Shown: in pieces, positions 19,296 through 28,318 of the stretch | How positions within the stretch are numbered: position 1 is the first letter of the stretch | Layout of the letters: each line of letters starts with the position of its first letter | NCBI RefSeq assembly: GCF_000805455.1 | Contig: NZ_JSUS01000039.1 | Location: 62,001 to 126,000, forward strand | Source of the DNA: Acinetobacter sp. A47 | GTDB taxonomy: Bacteria > Pseudomonadota > Gammaproteobacteria > Pseudomonadales > Moraxellaceae | Direction of reading: 5' to 3' | DNA length: 64,000 nt | Program-made: the position numbers and the translations under genes | The notes under the pieces: generated by a model | The model's input: only the letters and a program-made list of their open reading frames with translations | What the model was told of the DNA's origin: nothing | The model's database searches: none

Positions 19296-20411
19296 TCAGG
19301 AGCTGGTATCGACCGAGGTAATCACCGACATGCCGGGACGCAGATTCTCAATCCCCTTCTGGTCCGGATCAATCGAAATACGTACTGCAATACGTTGCAC
19401 CACCTTGGTAAAGTTGCCTGTCGCATTGTCCGGTTTCAATACGCTAAATTCAGAACCGGAGGCCGGTGAAATCTGCTCGACATGACCGCTAAACTTCTGA
19501 TGCTTCATCGCATCGACAGTAAAGTAGGCTTTTTGCCCGATTTTCATGTTGGCAATCTGGGTTTCCTTAAAGTTGGCAATGACCCAGGTCTGCTGCGGAA
19601 TCAGATAAAGCAACTGTGTGCCTGCAGCAACGTATTGTCCAACACGGGGATTGACCTCGCCAAGTTGCCCATCAAGTGGCGCAACGATGGCACTATAATC
19701 CTTGGTGGTATTGGCCTGATCCAGTTGGGCCTGAGCACTGTTGACCTGTGCTTTCAATCCCGTCTCGGCAACCTGGGCAGTTTTTAATGCTTCCCTGGCC
19801 ACCAGGATATTCGCCTCTGCCTGTTTCAGCTGGGCAAGGTTATTTTGTGCATCCGCAGCAGCCTTGTCTTGCTCAGACTTTGAAGCGGCCCCGCTATTTC
19901 CAAGCTGTTGATAACGCTTTAACTGTGCCACAGATAAATCATACTGGGCTTTTACCTGATCCAGTTTGGCTTGGGCAGAAACCACATCAGCCTGACGCTG
20001 GGCAATTGCCTGTGTCTGGTTGGCCAGGCTGTTTTTAGCCTGTTCGACACCCGAAGCCGCCTGTGCCACTTTCTGGTCATAGGTGGTTGCATCAATATGC
20101 ATCAGCACCTGTCCCTGCTTCACATGATCAAAGTCTTTTACCAGCACGTCCTTGATATAGCCGTTAATCTGCGATGACAAAATCGTGGTTTTGCCCTTCA
20201 CATAGCTATTATCGGTCTGTTCAATTGCCGAACGGAATGGGCCAATCCCCCATGCCCACAGCACAATTAAAGCCCCCACCACAAAAACCATGAACATCCA
20301 GATCAAGGTCGTCCGGCTCGTCGAAATGGTTTTACTCGGCGGTGGTGGCGCAGGCGTGGCCTGGGCCGGTGTCGTTGCTGTCGGGGTCGGTGTATTTTGA
20401 TTTTCAGACAT
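19296..20411 (-). CDS. EmrA-type membrane fusion protein (HlyD family)
   Basis: This 371-residue periplasmic adaptor has a proline/threonine-rich cytoplasmic tail (residues 1-28). One transmembrane helix follows (TTLIWMFMVFVVGALIVLWAWGIGP), then a lipoyl/barrel half-motif VKDFDHVKQGQVLMHIDATTYDQKV and a long alanine/glutamine-rich coiled coil (about 85-230). The second half-motif is YSAIVAPLDGQLGEVNPRVGQYV. This is the layout of EmrA/VceA adaptors, which couple a 14-helix MFS pump to an outer-membrane channel. It follows the MFS gene after 21 bases, in an operon with a TetR repressor. No outer-membrane factor is encoded here, so a TolC-like protein elsewhere is presumed. Confidence 0.88.
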   Translation of the reverse strand: MSENQNTPTPTATTPAQATPAPPPPSKTISTSRTTLIWMFMVFVVGALIVLWAWGIGPFRSAIEQTDNSYVKGKTTILSSQINGYIKDVLVKDFDHVKQGQVLMHIDATTYDQKVAQAASGVEQAKNSLANQTQAIAQRQADVVSAQAKLDQVKAQYDLSVAQLKRYQQLGNSGAASKSEQDKAAADAQNNLAQLKQAEANILVAREALKTAQVAETGLKAQVNSAQAQLDQANTTKDYSAIVAPLDGQLGEVNPRVGQYVAAGTQLLYLIPQQTWVIANFKETQIANMKIGQKAYFTVDAMKHQKFSGHVEQISPASGSEFSVLKPDNATGNFTKVVQRIAVRISIDPDQKGIENLRPGMSVITSVDTSS

Positions 20412-20432
20412 CTGCTTTTCTCAATAAAATAA

Positions 20433-22094
20433 TCATTCAATAGCGGTCGCTTGCTGCTGTTTGGCTTTTTTCTTCGCTTTTAACATCAGGATCACCACAC
20501 CAAAAACACCCCATATAAAGATAAAGAGTGCAAACATTGCATTTAAGATAATGACATCACTATAGGCACGAACCTGTGCTTCGCGGGCAACCACGCCATT
20601 TAAATTGCGCAGTGCCTTGTCTTGCTGGCGCTGTGCGTCAGGATCGGTACTGGCACTGCCGTACTGGTAGGTTTTCAATCTTTGTGCCACCGTCGGATCA
20701 GTCACCGGCAGGTTATGGTTCAGGTCACTGACATAGTATTGGGTGCGCTGTTTCTGATAGGTATTAAACAGGGAAGAACCGACCAGACCGCCAAAGTTCT
20801 GGGTCACCGAAAACAGCACGACAATGGTGATGATGTATTGCGGCCCCTTTAACAGGCCTTGTCCCAGCGCCAGCAGCAATAAAATCGGGATAAAGGAACC
20901 GGTTGCAAAACCGATCAGGAACTGGCTGAGATAAAAGTTAGAAGGCCGGATATCGTGGGTCAGGCTATAGTCCCACATACAGGCGAACACGATCATCAGT
21001 ACGGCAAGCAGTAAATACGGCACTACCCGTTTCAGGGTAAATGTAAGCGCACTAAAAACTGCACCGATTGCCGTCCCCACAAAAATGACCTGATATAGCG
21101 GTACGAACTGGTCTGGCCCCATTCCCATGGTTTTTAAAAAATTCACCATGGCCACAGTCTGTTCAGAAAGGATCAGCCGTAAAATAAAGGCACCGATCAT
21201 AAACAGCAAGATTTGCCGGGTTCCCAGCCAGCGGGTAATAATCAGCGGATTAACCCGGTAATGCTCCAGCAACAAGCCCAGCATCACAAAACCGAAACCG
21301 GCAATAATCAGATAAGCCAGCCAGGGAGCATCCAGCCACCATACAATCGGCCCTTGCGTCAAGGTAATGGACAGGCAGGCAAAACCGGAAATCAACAGGA
21401 TCGCCGTTATGAAATCCTGCTTTTCAAACAGTTCCTGTCTAAAGCCCCGGGGAAGCTTTAACGCGACCACCAGAGCCAGGGTACAAATGGCAATGCCCAA
21501 CTCAAAGGTATAGAGCGTATCCCAGCTATTGCCTACCGTTAAAGCAGGCGAAATGATCCAGGCCAGCGGTATTCCCAGTTGCTGCAAGCCAAACGAGAGA
21601 TAGATCGCCTTGACCACATCGTCTTTGGAAAAAGCCTGCATGGTGTAATACATGCCCAGGGAAAATAATGGTGCCGTTGCAAAACCGGCAATAAAACGTA
21701 CCACCAGAGCCATTTCATAGGTTTTGACAAACAGATGAAGGATTAATACCCCAATAAATGCCAGCAGGCCCAGCTCGGTAAACAAGCGCACCCCAAACTG
21801 TTGACGGGCTTTAAAAATCAGTAAATTTGAACTGACGTTGGCAATGACATACATGGCAGGTAGCCATGCAGCCTGTGAAGGCGTCAGTCCATATTCGCCC
21901 TGAAACAGCGGCAGGTTTGCCGTCACCAGCCCGTTATTGAGCATGGCCGTGACCGAGATAAAAATACCAATCAGCAAATAGGCCAAACGCTTGGCTTTTC
22001 CATGCTGGACCGAAGCAGGAGTCCCGGACAATAATGGCCGTTCTTCTGCTGTCCAGTCTGGCACGCTACCAATAATACGGGGTTGTTGAGCCAT
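20433..22094 (-). CDS. EmrB-type MFS multidrug efflux permease (DHA2 family)
   Basis: This 553-residue permease has about fourteen hydrophobic segments. The DHA2 hallmark region is LTPSQAAWLPAMYVIANVSSNLL in the first bundle, and the long C-terminal periplasmic loop is GLVGSSLFNTYQKQRTQYYVSDL. An unusually long N-terminal cytoplasmic tail (about 35 residues) precedes TM1, and the C-terminus is lysine-rich. It sits between the TetR gene (15 bases upstream) and the EmrA-type adaptor (21 bases downstream), forming a tripartite pump operon. The substrate cannot be read from the sequence; hydrophobic drugs, fatty acids or detergents are typical for the family. Confidence 0.87.
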   Translation of the reverse strand: MAQQPRIIGSVPDWTAEERPLLSGTPASVQHGKAKRLAYLLIGIFISVTAMLNNGLVTANLPLFQGEYGLTPSQAAWLPAMYVIANVSSNLLIFKARQQFGVRLFTELGLLAFIGVLILHLFVKTYEMALVVRFIAGFATAPLFSLGMYYTMQAFSKDDVVKAIYLSFGLQQLGIPLAWIISPALTVGNSWDTLYTFELGIAICTLALVVALKLPRGFRQELFEKQDFITAILLISGFACLSITLTQGPIVWWLDAPWLAYLIIAGFGFVMLGLLLEHYRVNPLIITRWLGTRQILLFMIGAFILRLILSEQTVAMVNFLKTMGMGPDQFVPLYQVIFVGTAIGAVFSALTFTLKRVVPYLLLAVLMIVFACMWDYSLTHDIRPSNFYLSQFLIGFATGSFIPILLLLALGQGLLKGPQYIITIVVLFSVTQNFGGLVGSSLFNTYQKQRTQYYVSDLNHNLPVTDPTVAQRLKTYQYGSASTDPDAQRQQDKALRNLNGVVAREAQVRAYSDVIILNAMFALFIFIWGVFGVVILMLKAKKKAKQQQATAIE

Positions 22095-22109
22095 CGCTTC
22101 ACCTCTCGA

Positions 22110-22658
22110 TTAATTTTTGATGCCGTTTAACAACAAGGTTACGGCACGTCTGGCCAAGCGGGCTTGCTCATCTGTGGCATATCCCTGAAAGGAAGAACCA
22201 AGAATTGAAGTGATGATTCCAAAATCCTGAGCTGTCAGGTCCGGACGGCACAGCTTATGCCGGATTGCCTGATCAATAAGGGGTTGCAAGATTCTTTCGC
22301 GTCTTTCATAGATATCCAGCATGACCGGATCATGCCGGTCAAGAATCCGCCAGTAGTCGGTTAGCACAACCAGTAGCGGCAGTTCATTCAGCAGATCTTC
22401 TATCAGCCGGATCAGGCCATCATCAAACTGCAGGAACGCTGTGGCCCGTCGTTCCAGTAGCCGGGTACCTTTTTCCAGCAGGGCCACAATCAGAGCCTTA
22501 CGGTCATCAAAATTCCGGTAGAACGTAGCCCGCCCTACCCCGGCATGGTCAATAATGACTTGTAGCGGCACATAGACCCCATGAGTGCGGAGAATTTCTT
22601 CGGCGGCATTTAGAAGCTCATCACGATTTTGTGCGGCTAACTGTTGACGGCTTGGCAT
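22110..22658 (-). CDS. TetR/AcrR-family repressor of the emr-like operon
   Basis: This 182-residue regulator has an N-terminal helix-turn-helix (AAEEILRTHGVYVPLQVIIDHAGVGRATFYRNFDDRKALIVAL, about residues 17-60) and an all-helical ligand domain. It is the first gene of the operon tetR-emrB-emrA, separated from the pump gene by 15 bases, so it probably represses its own operon. A 16-base perfect palindrome lies about 36 bases upstream of its start (22695-22710) and is the obvious operator candidate. Length is typical. Confidence 0.88.
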   Translation of the reverse strand: MPSRQQLAAQNRDELLNAAEEILRTHGVYVPLQVIIDHAGVGRATFYRNFDDRKALIVALLEKGTRLLERRATAFLQFDDGLIRLIEDLLNELPLLVVLTDYWRILDRHDPVMLDIYERRERILQPLIDQAIRHKLCRPDLTAQDFGIITSILGSSFQGYATDEQARLARRAVTLLLNGIKN

Positions 22659-22694
22659 AATTTTAAGCCTATGGATAAATATGTCACATTAGAA

Positions 22695-22710
22695 CGGACA
22701 CCAGTGTCCG
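22695..22710. promoter_or_regulatory. Palindromic TetR-operator candidate
   Basis: CGGACAC-CA-GTGTCCG is a perfect inverted repeat with 7-base arms and a 2-base centre. It lies 37-52 bases upstream of the tetR start, where the operon promoter should be, and resembles operators bound by AcrR-like TetR repressors. Binding is inferred from position and symmetry. Confidence 0.7.
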
Positions 22711-22806
22711 AAGTAAACATGTCAAATATGCCGATTTTGTTGAATTTTGGTAAAAGTCTATGTTCAAGCCATCAAATCGTAAAAAGACACCGTGGATCTG
22801 GAACGG

Positions 22807-24213
22807 CTATTTGTCTGCAGGACGAAACCAGTTTTTCCATGAACTTGTTGCACGCGTTTCAATTGGAACTGCCGGGATTAACTTGCTTTTTAATACTTCA
22901 GTCCGGTCTATACGTTTCGCCAATCTTGCCTTAACCGAGTGGATACACTCACGATCGCCAAACTCACACCGGTCCAGACGGGTTCCCCCACAGGGCCCAT
23001 TGGCTAAACCTTTGGGACAGGTTTCAGGACAGATATATAGCGTCTCATCTAGCCGGCATGTACCGCAGCTTTCACAACCGACCAGCCGGTTTTTGCTCCA
23101 GTGCTCAAGGTTGAGCAAAAGCCGATGCGGACGGCGCCTGTTCCAGAAACTGGCCTTGAAAATAAAACGGCCTATCCCGATTGCAGTACGAGATCCAAAA
23201 AACATGTAATGCATGAGATGCATGTTTTTATATTTGGCCACCTGCATCGCTGACACAGGTTTTACAAGGGCAGGTCGCTCTGGCTGAAGCGCCGTGGCAG
23301 AATCTGTATGCCAGAGTTGTTGCCATGCCTTGATGCACTCCTCTAGAGACAAGTTCTGATACTGCTCCAGAGAACGTTCAAGTTTCTGCTGCTGTTTTGG
23401 CTGGTGGCAGGCAGACAGGTGCACCCCTACATAACCAAGCTGCTTACAAATCAGGATCTGCAAGGCACAACGCGCATAGACATTTGCCTCAGCCTGGAGT
23501 GGATCGGCCTGATACTCGCGTTCCAGCACATCCACAATATGCGGTGCAATCACTAGCCCGGCAACCTGGTTTTTCAGCATAAATTGCGCACGCTTGAGCG
23601 TAAGCGGCATTACGCAGGCAAATGCAGGAAAGTTTGCATAATGTTGTGAAATAAAGGACTGGCATTGCAAAATACAATCCAGATCAAAACCAAGCTGGGT
23701 AATGAGAAAATCGGCCCCGGCCCTGATCTTCTTGTGTAATTTCAGGTACTGGGCATCCCGTTCTGCCTCCGTATATTTAAATGGATTAAACGCCACACCG
23801 ATCTTGAAGCCACCCCGCTGTCTGGCCGCCATCACGGCACTGACAGACTCTAGATAACGGGTCCGTTGCGCCGGTTGGCCAATGCCAAAATGATGGTTTT
23901 TAAGCTTGTCGCCACTGAGTAAAAGCAGGTTCCGGTAACCTTGGCGGGCGGCCTGATCCAGAAAGCACTCTAGCTCCCTGATATCCCGTCCCTTTCCAGA
24001 AAAATGTAAAAGTTTTTCAATTTCAGCAGGATAGTTTTTTGCCAGCGCAAGCGGTGCAGGATCATCATCACTGTGCACCCGATCGGCCAAAGTCATGATG
24101 GCAGGAAAACCAGCCAAGCTTTGACGAATGGCGTGAGTGTCTGGAGCAGAACATAAATATTCCACCAGAAAACAGAACTGCTGCCGCTCTAAACACTGAG
24201 AAAATAAAGACAT
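22807..24213 (-). CDS. MetF-like methylenetetrahydrofolate reductase with cysteine-rich C-terminal domain
   Basis: This 468-residue protein has an N-terminal MTHFR TIM barrel and a C-terminal metal-binding-like extension. Barrel features are FLVEYLCSAPDTH (with the conserved Glu), GYRNLLLLSGDKL, IGVAFNPFKYTEAERD and KIRAGADFLITQLGFDLDC. From about residue 370 comes CESCGTCRLDETLYICPETCPKGLANGPCGG, which matches the MTHFR_C (MetV-like) cysteine-rich family. A classical MetF is about 290 residues, so the extra domain is distinctive. It is divergent from mesX-mesD, hinting at a role in methionine or one-carbon metabolism. The electron donor is unknown. Confidence 0.8.
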   Translation of the reverse strand: MSLFSQCLERQQFCFLVEYLCSAPDTHAIRQSLAGFPAIMTLADRVHSDDDPAPLALAKNYPAEIEKLLHFSGKGRDIRELECFLDQAARQGYRNLLLLSGDKLKNHHFGIGQPAQRTRYLESVSAVMAARQRGGFKIGVAFNPFKYTEAERDAQYLKLHKKIRAGADFLITQLGFDLDCILQCQSFISQHYANFPAFACVMPLTLKRAQFMLKNQVAGLVIAPHIVDVLEREYQADPLQAEANVYARCALQILICKQLGYVGVHLSACHQPKQQQKLERSLEQYQNLSLEECIKAWQQLWHTDSATALQPERPALVKPVSAMQVAKYKNMHLMHYMFFGSRTAIGIGRFIFKASFWNRRRPHRLLLNLEHWSKNRLVGCESCGTCRLDETLYICPETCPKGLANGPCGGTRLDRCEFGDRECIHSVKARLAKRIDRTEVLKSKLIPAVPIETRATSSWKNWFRPADK

Positions 24214-24624
24214 AATAAAAGAAAATGAAGCGGGTAAAAATCAGGGATGGCCGGGTGGAAGGAATTATAAATGACAGCACTAAAAAGTAAAACTTGCGCC
24301 CCGCTGCCCGCTATGGCGTGTCCTGCTTTGTAGTTGTGGCCCGCTACACAATGGCTTCTCAACTTCATGCCAACTCACAACATGAATTTCACTCAGTTTT
24401 TGGTGAAACTAAATCATTTTTATTCATGTCATGATTCAAGTATAAATGACCTCATGCTCTTAACGCAGACGATGTGAAAGTTGATTCTGGCCAGCATGTT
24501 CAGGCAAGCCTCCATCAAAACTGAACCCAGGATTGACGGCAAAGTACCAGAACACTGGCGCGTCCAGCCACAAAGAGCCCACAGACATTCAGGTTTATCT
24601 CAGAAATTAGGGGAGCAGGTCATC
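24214..24624. promoter_or_regulatory. Divergent control region between MetF-like gene and mesX
   Basis: A 411-base non-coding stretch between divergent methionine-related genes. Notable elements are an inverted repeat TTTCAC-N10-GTGAAA (24387-24408), a small palindrome TCATG-T-CATGA (24424-24434) and a possible -10 TATAAA at 24441-24446. These are candidates for regulator binding and the mesX promoter. An open frame runs from 24481 into mesX but lacks family similarity and a good ribosome site. Confidence 0.45.
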
Positions 24625-25602
24625 ATGAGTAAAGAGTTTACATTTACCCTCAAACGCATACGTTTCGATGAGCACTATCAGCCCTCGGAAAATACGCGTA
24701 TTACCACCAACTTTGCCAATCTGGCACGAGGTGCGAGCCGTCAGGAGAACCTGCGCAATACCTTGAACATGATAAATAATCGTTTCAATCAGCTGGCGCA
24801 CTGGGATAACCCGAAAGCAGACCGTTATTCTGTCGAGCTTGACATCATTTCGGTCGATATTGATGTTGAAGGTAAGGGAGAGACTTTCCCGACCATTGAA
24901 ATCCTGAAAACCGGCCTGCTTGACCACCACACCAACCAACGTATTGAGGGCATTGTCGGCAACAACTTTTCTTCTTATGTGCGGGATTACGATTTTAGTG
25001 TATTACTGCTGGAGCATAATAAAAACCGGGCCCAATTCAGCCTGCCAGAAAACTATGGCGACCTGCACGGCAAAATTTTTAAAGCGTTTCTGGAATCAAA
25101 CACATATACCGATAACTTTTATAAAGCACCCGTGATCTGCCTGAGTGTTTCCAGCAGCAAGACCTACCAGCGTACTGCAAACCAGCACCCGATACTGGGC
25201 GTTGAATATCTGCAAGATGAATATTCATTAACGGATGAATATTTCGGGAAAATGGGATTAAAAGTTCGCTATTTCATGCCACCCAATAGCGTTGCCCCTT
25301 TGGCTTTTTATCATCGTGGCGACTTGCTCAATGATTATTCAGCCCTTGAGCTAATCGGTACGATCAGCACCATGGAAACTTTCCAGAAGATCTACCGCCC
25401 TGAAATTTACAATGCCAATTCTGCCGCAGGGCAGTGGTATCAACCGAGCCTAAAACATCAGGACTACTCCTTGACCCGTATCATCTATGACCGGGAAGAA
25501 CGCAGCCAGCTGGCGATCAAGCAAGGGAAATTTACCGAACAACAATTCATCAAACGTTACCAGCCAATCCTCGAGCAATGGGCCGAGAATTACGCAGTTT
25601 AA
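24625..25602 (+). CDS. mesX: DUF1852 protein MesX, required partner of MesD
   Basis: This 325-residue protein begins MSKEFTFTLKRIRFDEHYQP and matches the DUF1852 family. I chose ATG 24625 because an AGGGGAG ribosome site precedes it and the family starts here; the open frame extends 48 codons further upstream without similarity. Genetics in Acinetobacter baylyi and another aerobic bacterium showed that the core methionine synthase MesD needs this family and oxygen, but neither methyl-folate nor cobalamin. Its biochemical role is unresolved; an oxygenase-like function has been proposed. The protein is soluble, without signal peptide. mesD follows 28 bases downstream, so they form an operon. 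Confidence 0.88.
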   Translation: MSKEFTFTLKRIRFDEHYQPSENTRITTNFANLARGASRQENLRNTLNMINNRFNQLAHWDNPKADRYSVELDIISVDIDVEGKGETFPTIEILKTGLLDHHTNQRIEGIVGNNFSSYVRDYDFSVLLLEHNKNRAQFSLPENYGDLHGKIFKAFLESNTYTDNFYKAPVICLSVSSSKTYQRTANQHPILGVEYLQDEYSLTDEYFGKMGLKVRYFMPPNSVAPLAFYHRGDLLNDYSALELIGTISTMETFQKIYRPEIYNANSAAGQWYQPSLKHQDYSLTRIIYDREERSQLAIKQGKFTEQQFIKRYQPILEQWAENYAV

Positions 25603-25630
25603 TTTACCAAAACCGACAAGATTATTGATT

Positions 25631-26659
25631 ATGAAAAGATTATTACCAACTTCAACTGCCGGCAGCTTACCAAAACCATCATGGCTGGCAGAGCCTGAAA
25701 AACTCTGGTCACCCTGGAAATTACAGGATGAACAGCTGATCGAAGGCAAGCAGGATGCCTTGCGCCTGTCATTGCAGGAACAACTGCATGCCGGTATCGA
25801 TATTGTCAGTGACGGTGAGCAGACCCGGCAACATTTCGTGACTACATTTATCGAGCACCTTGAAGGCGTTGATTTTGAAAAACGTGAAACGGTAAGAATC
25901 CGGAACCGCTATGATGCCAGTGTTCCCTCTGTGGTCGGTGCCGTTTCTCGCCAGAAACCGGTTTTTGTTGAAGATGCCAGATTTTTACGCCAGCAAACCA
26001 GCCAGCCAATTAAATGGGCCTTGCCTGGGCCAATGACGATGATCGATACGCTTTATGACGGACATTATAAAAGCCGTGAAAAGCTTGCCTGGGAGTTTGC
26101 CAAGATTCTTAACCAGGAAGCACGGGAACTCGAAGCTGCCGGAGTCGATATCATCCAGTTTGACGAACCGGCATTTAATGTATTTTTTGATGAAGTCAAT
26201 GACTGGGGTGTAGCGACTTTAGAACGGGCACTGGAAGGGCTTAAATGCGAAACAGCAGTCCACATTTGTTATGGTTACGGTATCAAGGCCAATACAGACT
26301 GGAAAAAGACCCTAGGGTCAGAATGGCGCCAATATGAAGAAGCATTCCCGAAGCTACAGCAGTCCAAGATCGATATCATTTCACTTGAATGTCAAAACTC
26401 CCGGGTGCCAATGGATCTGATCGAGCTGATCCGGGGCAAAAAGGTGATGGTGGGTGCCATTGATGTGGCAAGCAATGTCATCGAAACACCAGAACAGGTA
26501 GCCGACACCTTGCGTAAGGCCCTGCAGTTTGTCGACGCGGACAAACTCTATCCGTCAACCAACTGTGGTATGGCACCGCTATCCCGTCGTGTTGCCAACG
26601 GCAAACTTAATGCCTTGAGTGCTGGCGCCGATATCGTTCGCAAAGAGCTTGCTGCCTGA
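25631..26659 (+). CDS. mesD: Folate-independent core methionine synthase MesD
   Basis: This 342-residue protein is related to the C-terminal catalytic domain of MetE and lacks the N-terminal folate-binding barrel (MetE is about 750 residues). It begins MKRLLPTSTAGSLPKPSWLA. Candidate zinc and homocysteine residues are DEPAFN, the HICYG motif (His/Cys about 212/214) and NCGMAPLSRR (Cys about 311). ATG 25631 is the family start; a longer in-frame extension overlaps the end of mesX and is spurious. MesD methylates homocysteine to methionine with an unidentified methyl donor and requires MesX and oxygen. A terminator follows at 26682-26711. Confidence 0.9.
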   Translation: MKRLLPTSTAGSLPKPSWLAEPEKLWSPWKLQDEQLIEGKQDALRLSLQEQLHAGIDIVSDGEQTRQHFVTTFIEHLEGVDFEKRETVRIRNRYDASVPSVVGAVSRQKPVFVEDARFLRQQTSQPIKWALPGPMTMIDTLYDGHYKSREKLAWEFAKILNQEARELEAAGVDIIQFDEPAFNVFFDEVNDWGVATLERALEGLKCETAVHICYGYGIKANTDWKKTLGSEWRQYEEAFPKLQQSKIDIISLECQNSRVPMDLIELIRGKKVMVGAIDVASNVIETPEQVADTLRKALQFVDADKLYPSTNCGMAPLSRRVANGKLNALSAGADIVRKELAA

Positions 26660-26681
26660 CCGTTCCTGCCAACACATTTTT

Positions 26682-26711
26682 AAAGGGTCGCCTTCTGCAG
26701 GCGGCCCTTTT
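26682..26711 (+). terminator. Terminator after mesX-mesD
   Basis: Arms AAAGGGTCGCC / GGCGGCCCTTT (one G-T wobble) with an ATTTTT run before and TTTTC after, 23 bases past the mesD stop. Confidence 0.85.
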
Positions 26712-26959
26712 CTCACTTCAGACCCGTCTGCAGCAAAGCCCACTCTCCATGCCGATGTGGATATGTCTTTATTTATCCACAATGCTTGTGCCGGATCATA
26801 TCACCTGAACCGATAGCTGGGGTGATCAGGCTGAATTCACTATCGCCCCCTATCACCGGAGAATGTCGAGTCAGGAGCAATGGCTTTAGCTGACAGGATG
26901 ATTCGGTTAGGATGTTGATCAGGCGTCTCCTGCTTTACTAACCGTATAAGAGTAAAAAC

Positions 26960-27352
26960 ATGTCACAACAAGATTATGAAAATGGCTTAAAAGTCCGTAC
27001 AGAAGTGATGGGTGAGTCGTTTGTGAAACGTGCCCAAGAGAATACCGTTCCGTTTACCCAACCCTTACAAGACTGGATTAATGAACATGCATGGGGATCA
27101 ACCTGGCAACGTGACGGCGTATTGCCGCGTAAATACCGCTCGCTGGTTACCATTGCATTTTTAACCGCTCTCAAAAGCCCGACAGAGCTTAAAGGCCATA
27201 TTCGCGGGGCATTAAACAATGGTGCGAGTGTCGAAGAAATTCAGGAGGTGTTACTACATAGCCTGCCATATTGTGGCGCGCCCGCCACTCAGGAAGCTTT
27301 CCGGGCCGCGCTGGAAGTGATCAATGAATATCAAGACAAACCGGCTGGTTAA
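26960..27352 (+). CDS. Carboxymuconolactone decarboxylase (PcaC)-family protein
   Basis: This 130-residue all-helical protein has the CMD-family pattern: GLKVRTEVMGESFVKRA at the N-terminus, then YRSLVTIAFLTALKSPTELKGHIRGALNNGASVEEIQEVLLHSLPYCG. It resembles 4-carboxymuconolactone decarboxylase PcaC of the beta-ketoadipate pathway. No other pca genes are adjacent, and the alkylhydroperoxidase CxxC is absent. The family is broad, so activity on an aromatic-degradation intermediate is only one option. It is monocistronic, with a terminator at 27367-27393, and converges with a LysR regulator. Confidence 0.82.
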   Translation: MSQQDYENGLKVRTEVMGESFVKRAQENTVPFTQPLQDWINEHAWGSTWQRDGVLPRKYRSLVTIAFLTALKSPTELKGHIRGALNNGASVEEIQEVLLHSLPYCGAPATQEAFRAALEVINEYQDKPAG

Positions 27353-27366
27353 ACAAGCAAAAAATT

Positions 27367-27393
27367 AAAAGCCCTTATTGATCAAGGGCTTTT
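27367..27393. terminator. Bidirectional terminator
   Basis: AAAAGCCCTT-ATTGATC-AAGGGCTTTT lies between the convergent PcaC-family gene and the LysR gene, with A/T runs on both sides serving both strands. Confidence 0.88.
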
Positions 27394-27413
27394 ATCATCA
27401 CTTAAAAGTCATA

Positions 27414-28298
27414 TTAAAAATAGTGTTGCTGGATAATGTCCAGAAAAGAATGAGCTTCTTCGTTTCCCATGCTTTGGGATTTGACTACCCCGACTTTCAG
27501 ATATAAAGGAAAGTCATTGATTTCAACCATTTCCAGCCCAGTCATTGTTGAAGCGAACTTATCAAAAAACGGTTTAGGAAAAATCCCCAGCCCCTCTCCT
27601 CTTAAAATGCTTTTGAGCTGCAGATCAAGACCAAAGATTTCCTTATTGATATAAAACCCCAGATTGCGCTCATATAACAGATCGGCCAGACTTTCCCGGA
27701 AACAGCAACCTTCCGGATGTAAGATCCAGCCTTTCTTGCTGCACTTTTCCAGATCCCTGTATTTGTATGCCTCGCCTTTCTTGCACACGATCACAAATGC
27801 AAGCGTGCCGATCTCGGTAAATAATAAATCAGATGGTATAGCCAGATTAGAAGGAATCATAAATGTCGCAAGATCAATTTCCTCCTGCTGAATTTGCTGG
27901 ATGAGACTACGCCCCCAGCCACTCGAGATATCAATATCAGACAGCAAATCTGTTTTTTTGCTTTCAGCAAGAACATAGTCCAATAAATCATCGATCAATG
28001 TCTGGGGAATGCCCACTCTGATTTTCTTTTTTTCCACTTCATCGGGTTGTTGGTGAAAGTTTTGCAACGCCTCCAGCTGCTTTAAAATAAAACAACTCTT
28101 GAAATATACTTTCTCCCCCAAACTGGTCAATTGTAAGGGTCTGGTTTTTCGATTAAACAGTACACCTTTTAGTATTTCTTCCATGTTATAGATACGTTTG
28201 GTCACAGTCGACTGATTAACCCCCAGCTTTTCGGATGCAACCGTAATGGACTGGTTATCGACCACATATATAAAGGTTTTTAAATCCCGAATATCCAA
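27414..28298 (-). CDS. LysR-family transcriptional regulator
   Basis: This 294-residue regulator has an N-terminal LysR helix-turn-helix (MDIRDLKTFIYVVDNQSITVASEKLGVNQSTVTKRI, residues 1-36, with a small wing to about 60) and a periplasmic-binding-like effector domain. It lies just downstream of a truncated AraC gene on the same strand and convergent with the PcaC-family gene. No obvious divergent target gene lies at its 5' side, so its regulon is unknown. Codon use is AT-richer than the left neighbours, like the adjacent AraC fragment. Confidence 0.85.
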   Translation of the reverse strand: MDIRDLKTFIYVVDNQSITVASEKLGVNQSTVTKRIYNMEEILKGVLFNRKTRPLQLTSLGEKVYFKSCFILKQLEALQNFHQQPDEVEKKKIRVGIPQTLIDDLLDYVLAESKKTDLLSDIDISSGWGRSLIQQIQQEEIDLATFMIPSNLAIPSDLLFTEIGTLAFVIVCKKGEAYKYRDLEKCSKKGWILHPEGCCFRESLADLLYERNLGFYINKEIFGLDLQLKSILRGEGLGIFPKPFFDKFASTMTGLEMVEINDFPLYLKVGVVKSQSMGNEEAHSFLDIIQQHYF

Positions 28299-28318
28299 GT
28301 TTCATGCCTCACATTGAG

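Noticed and set aside
24481..24624. N-terminal extension of the mesX frame
   Set aside because: No family similarity and no ribosome site; ATG 24625 has a strong site and matches the family start.
25487..25630. N-terminal extension of mesD overlapping mesX
   Set aside because: It would translate mesX DNA out of frame; family alignment begins at ATG 25631.
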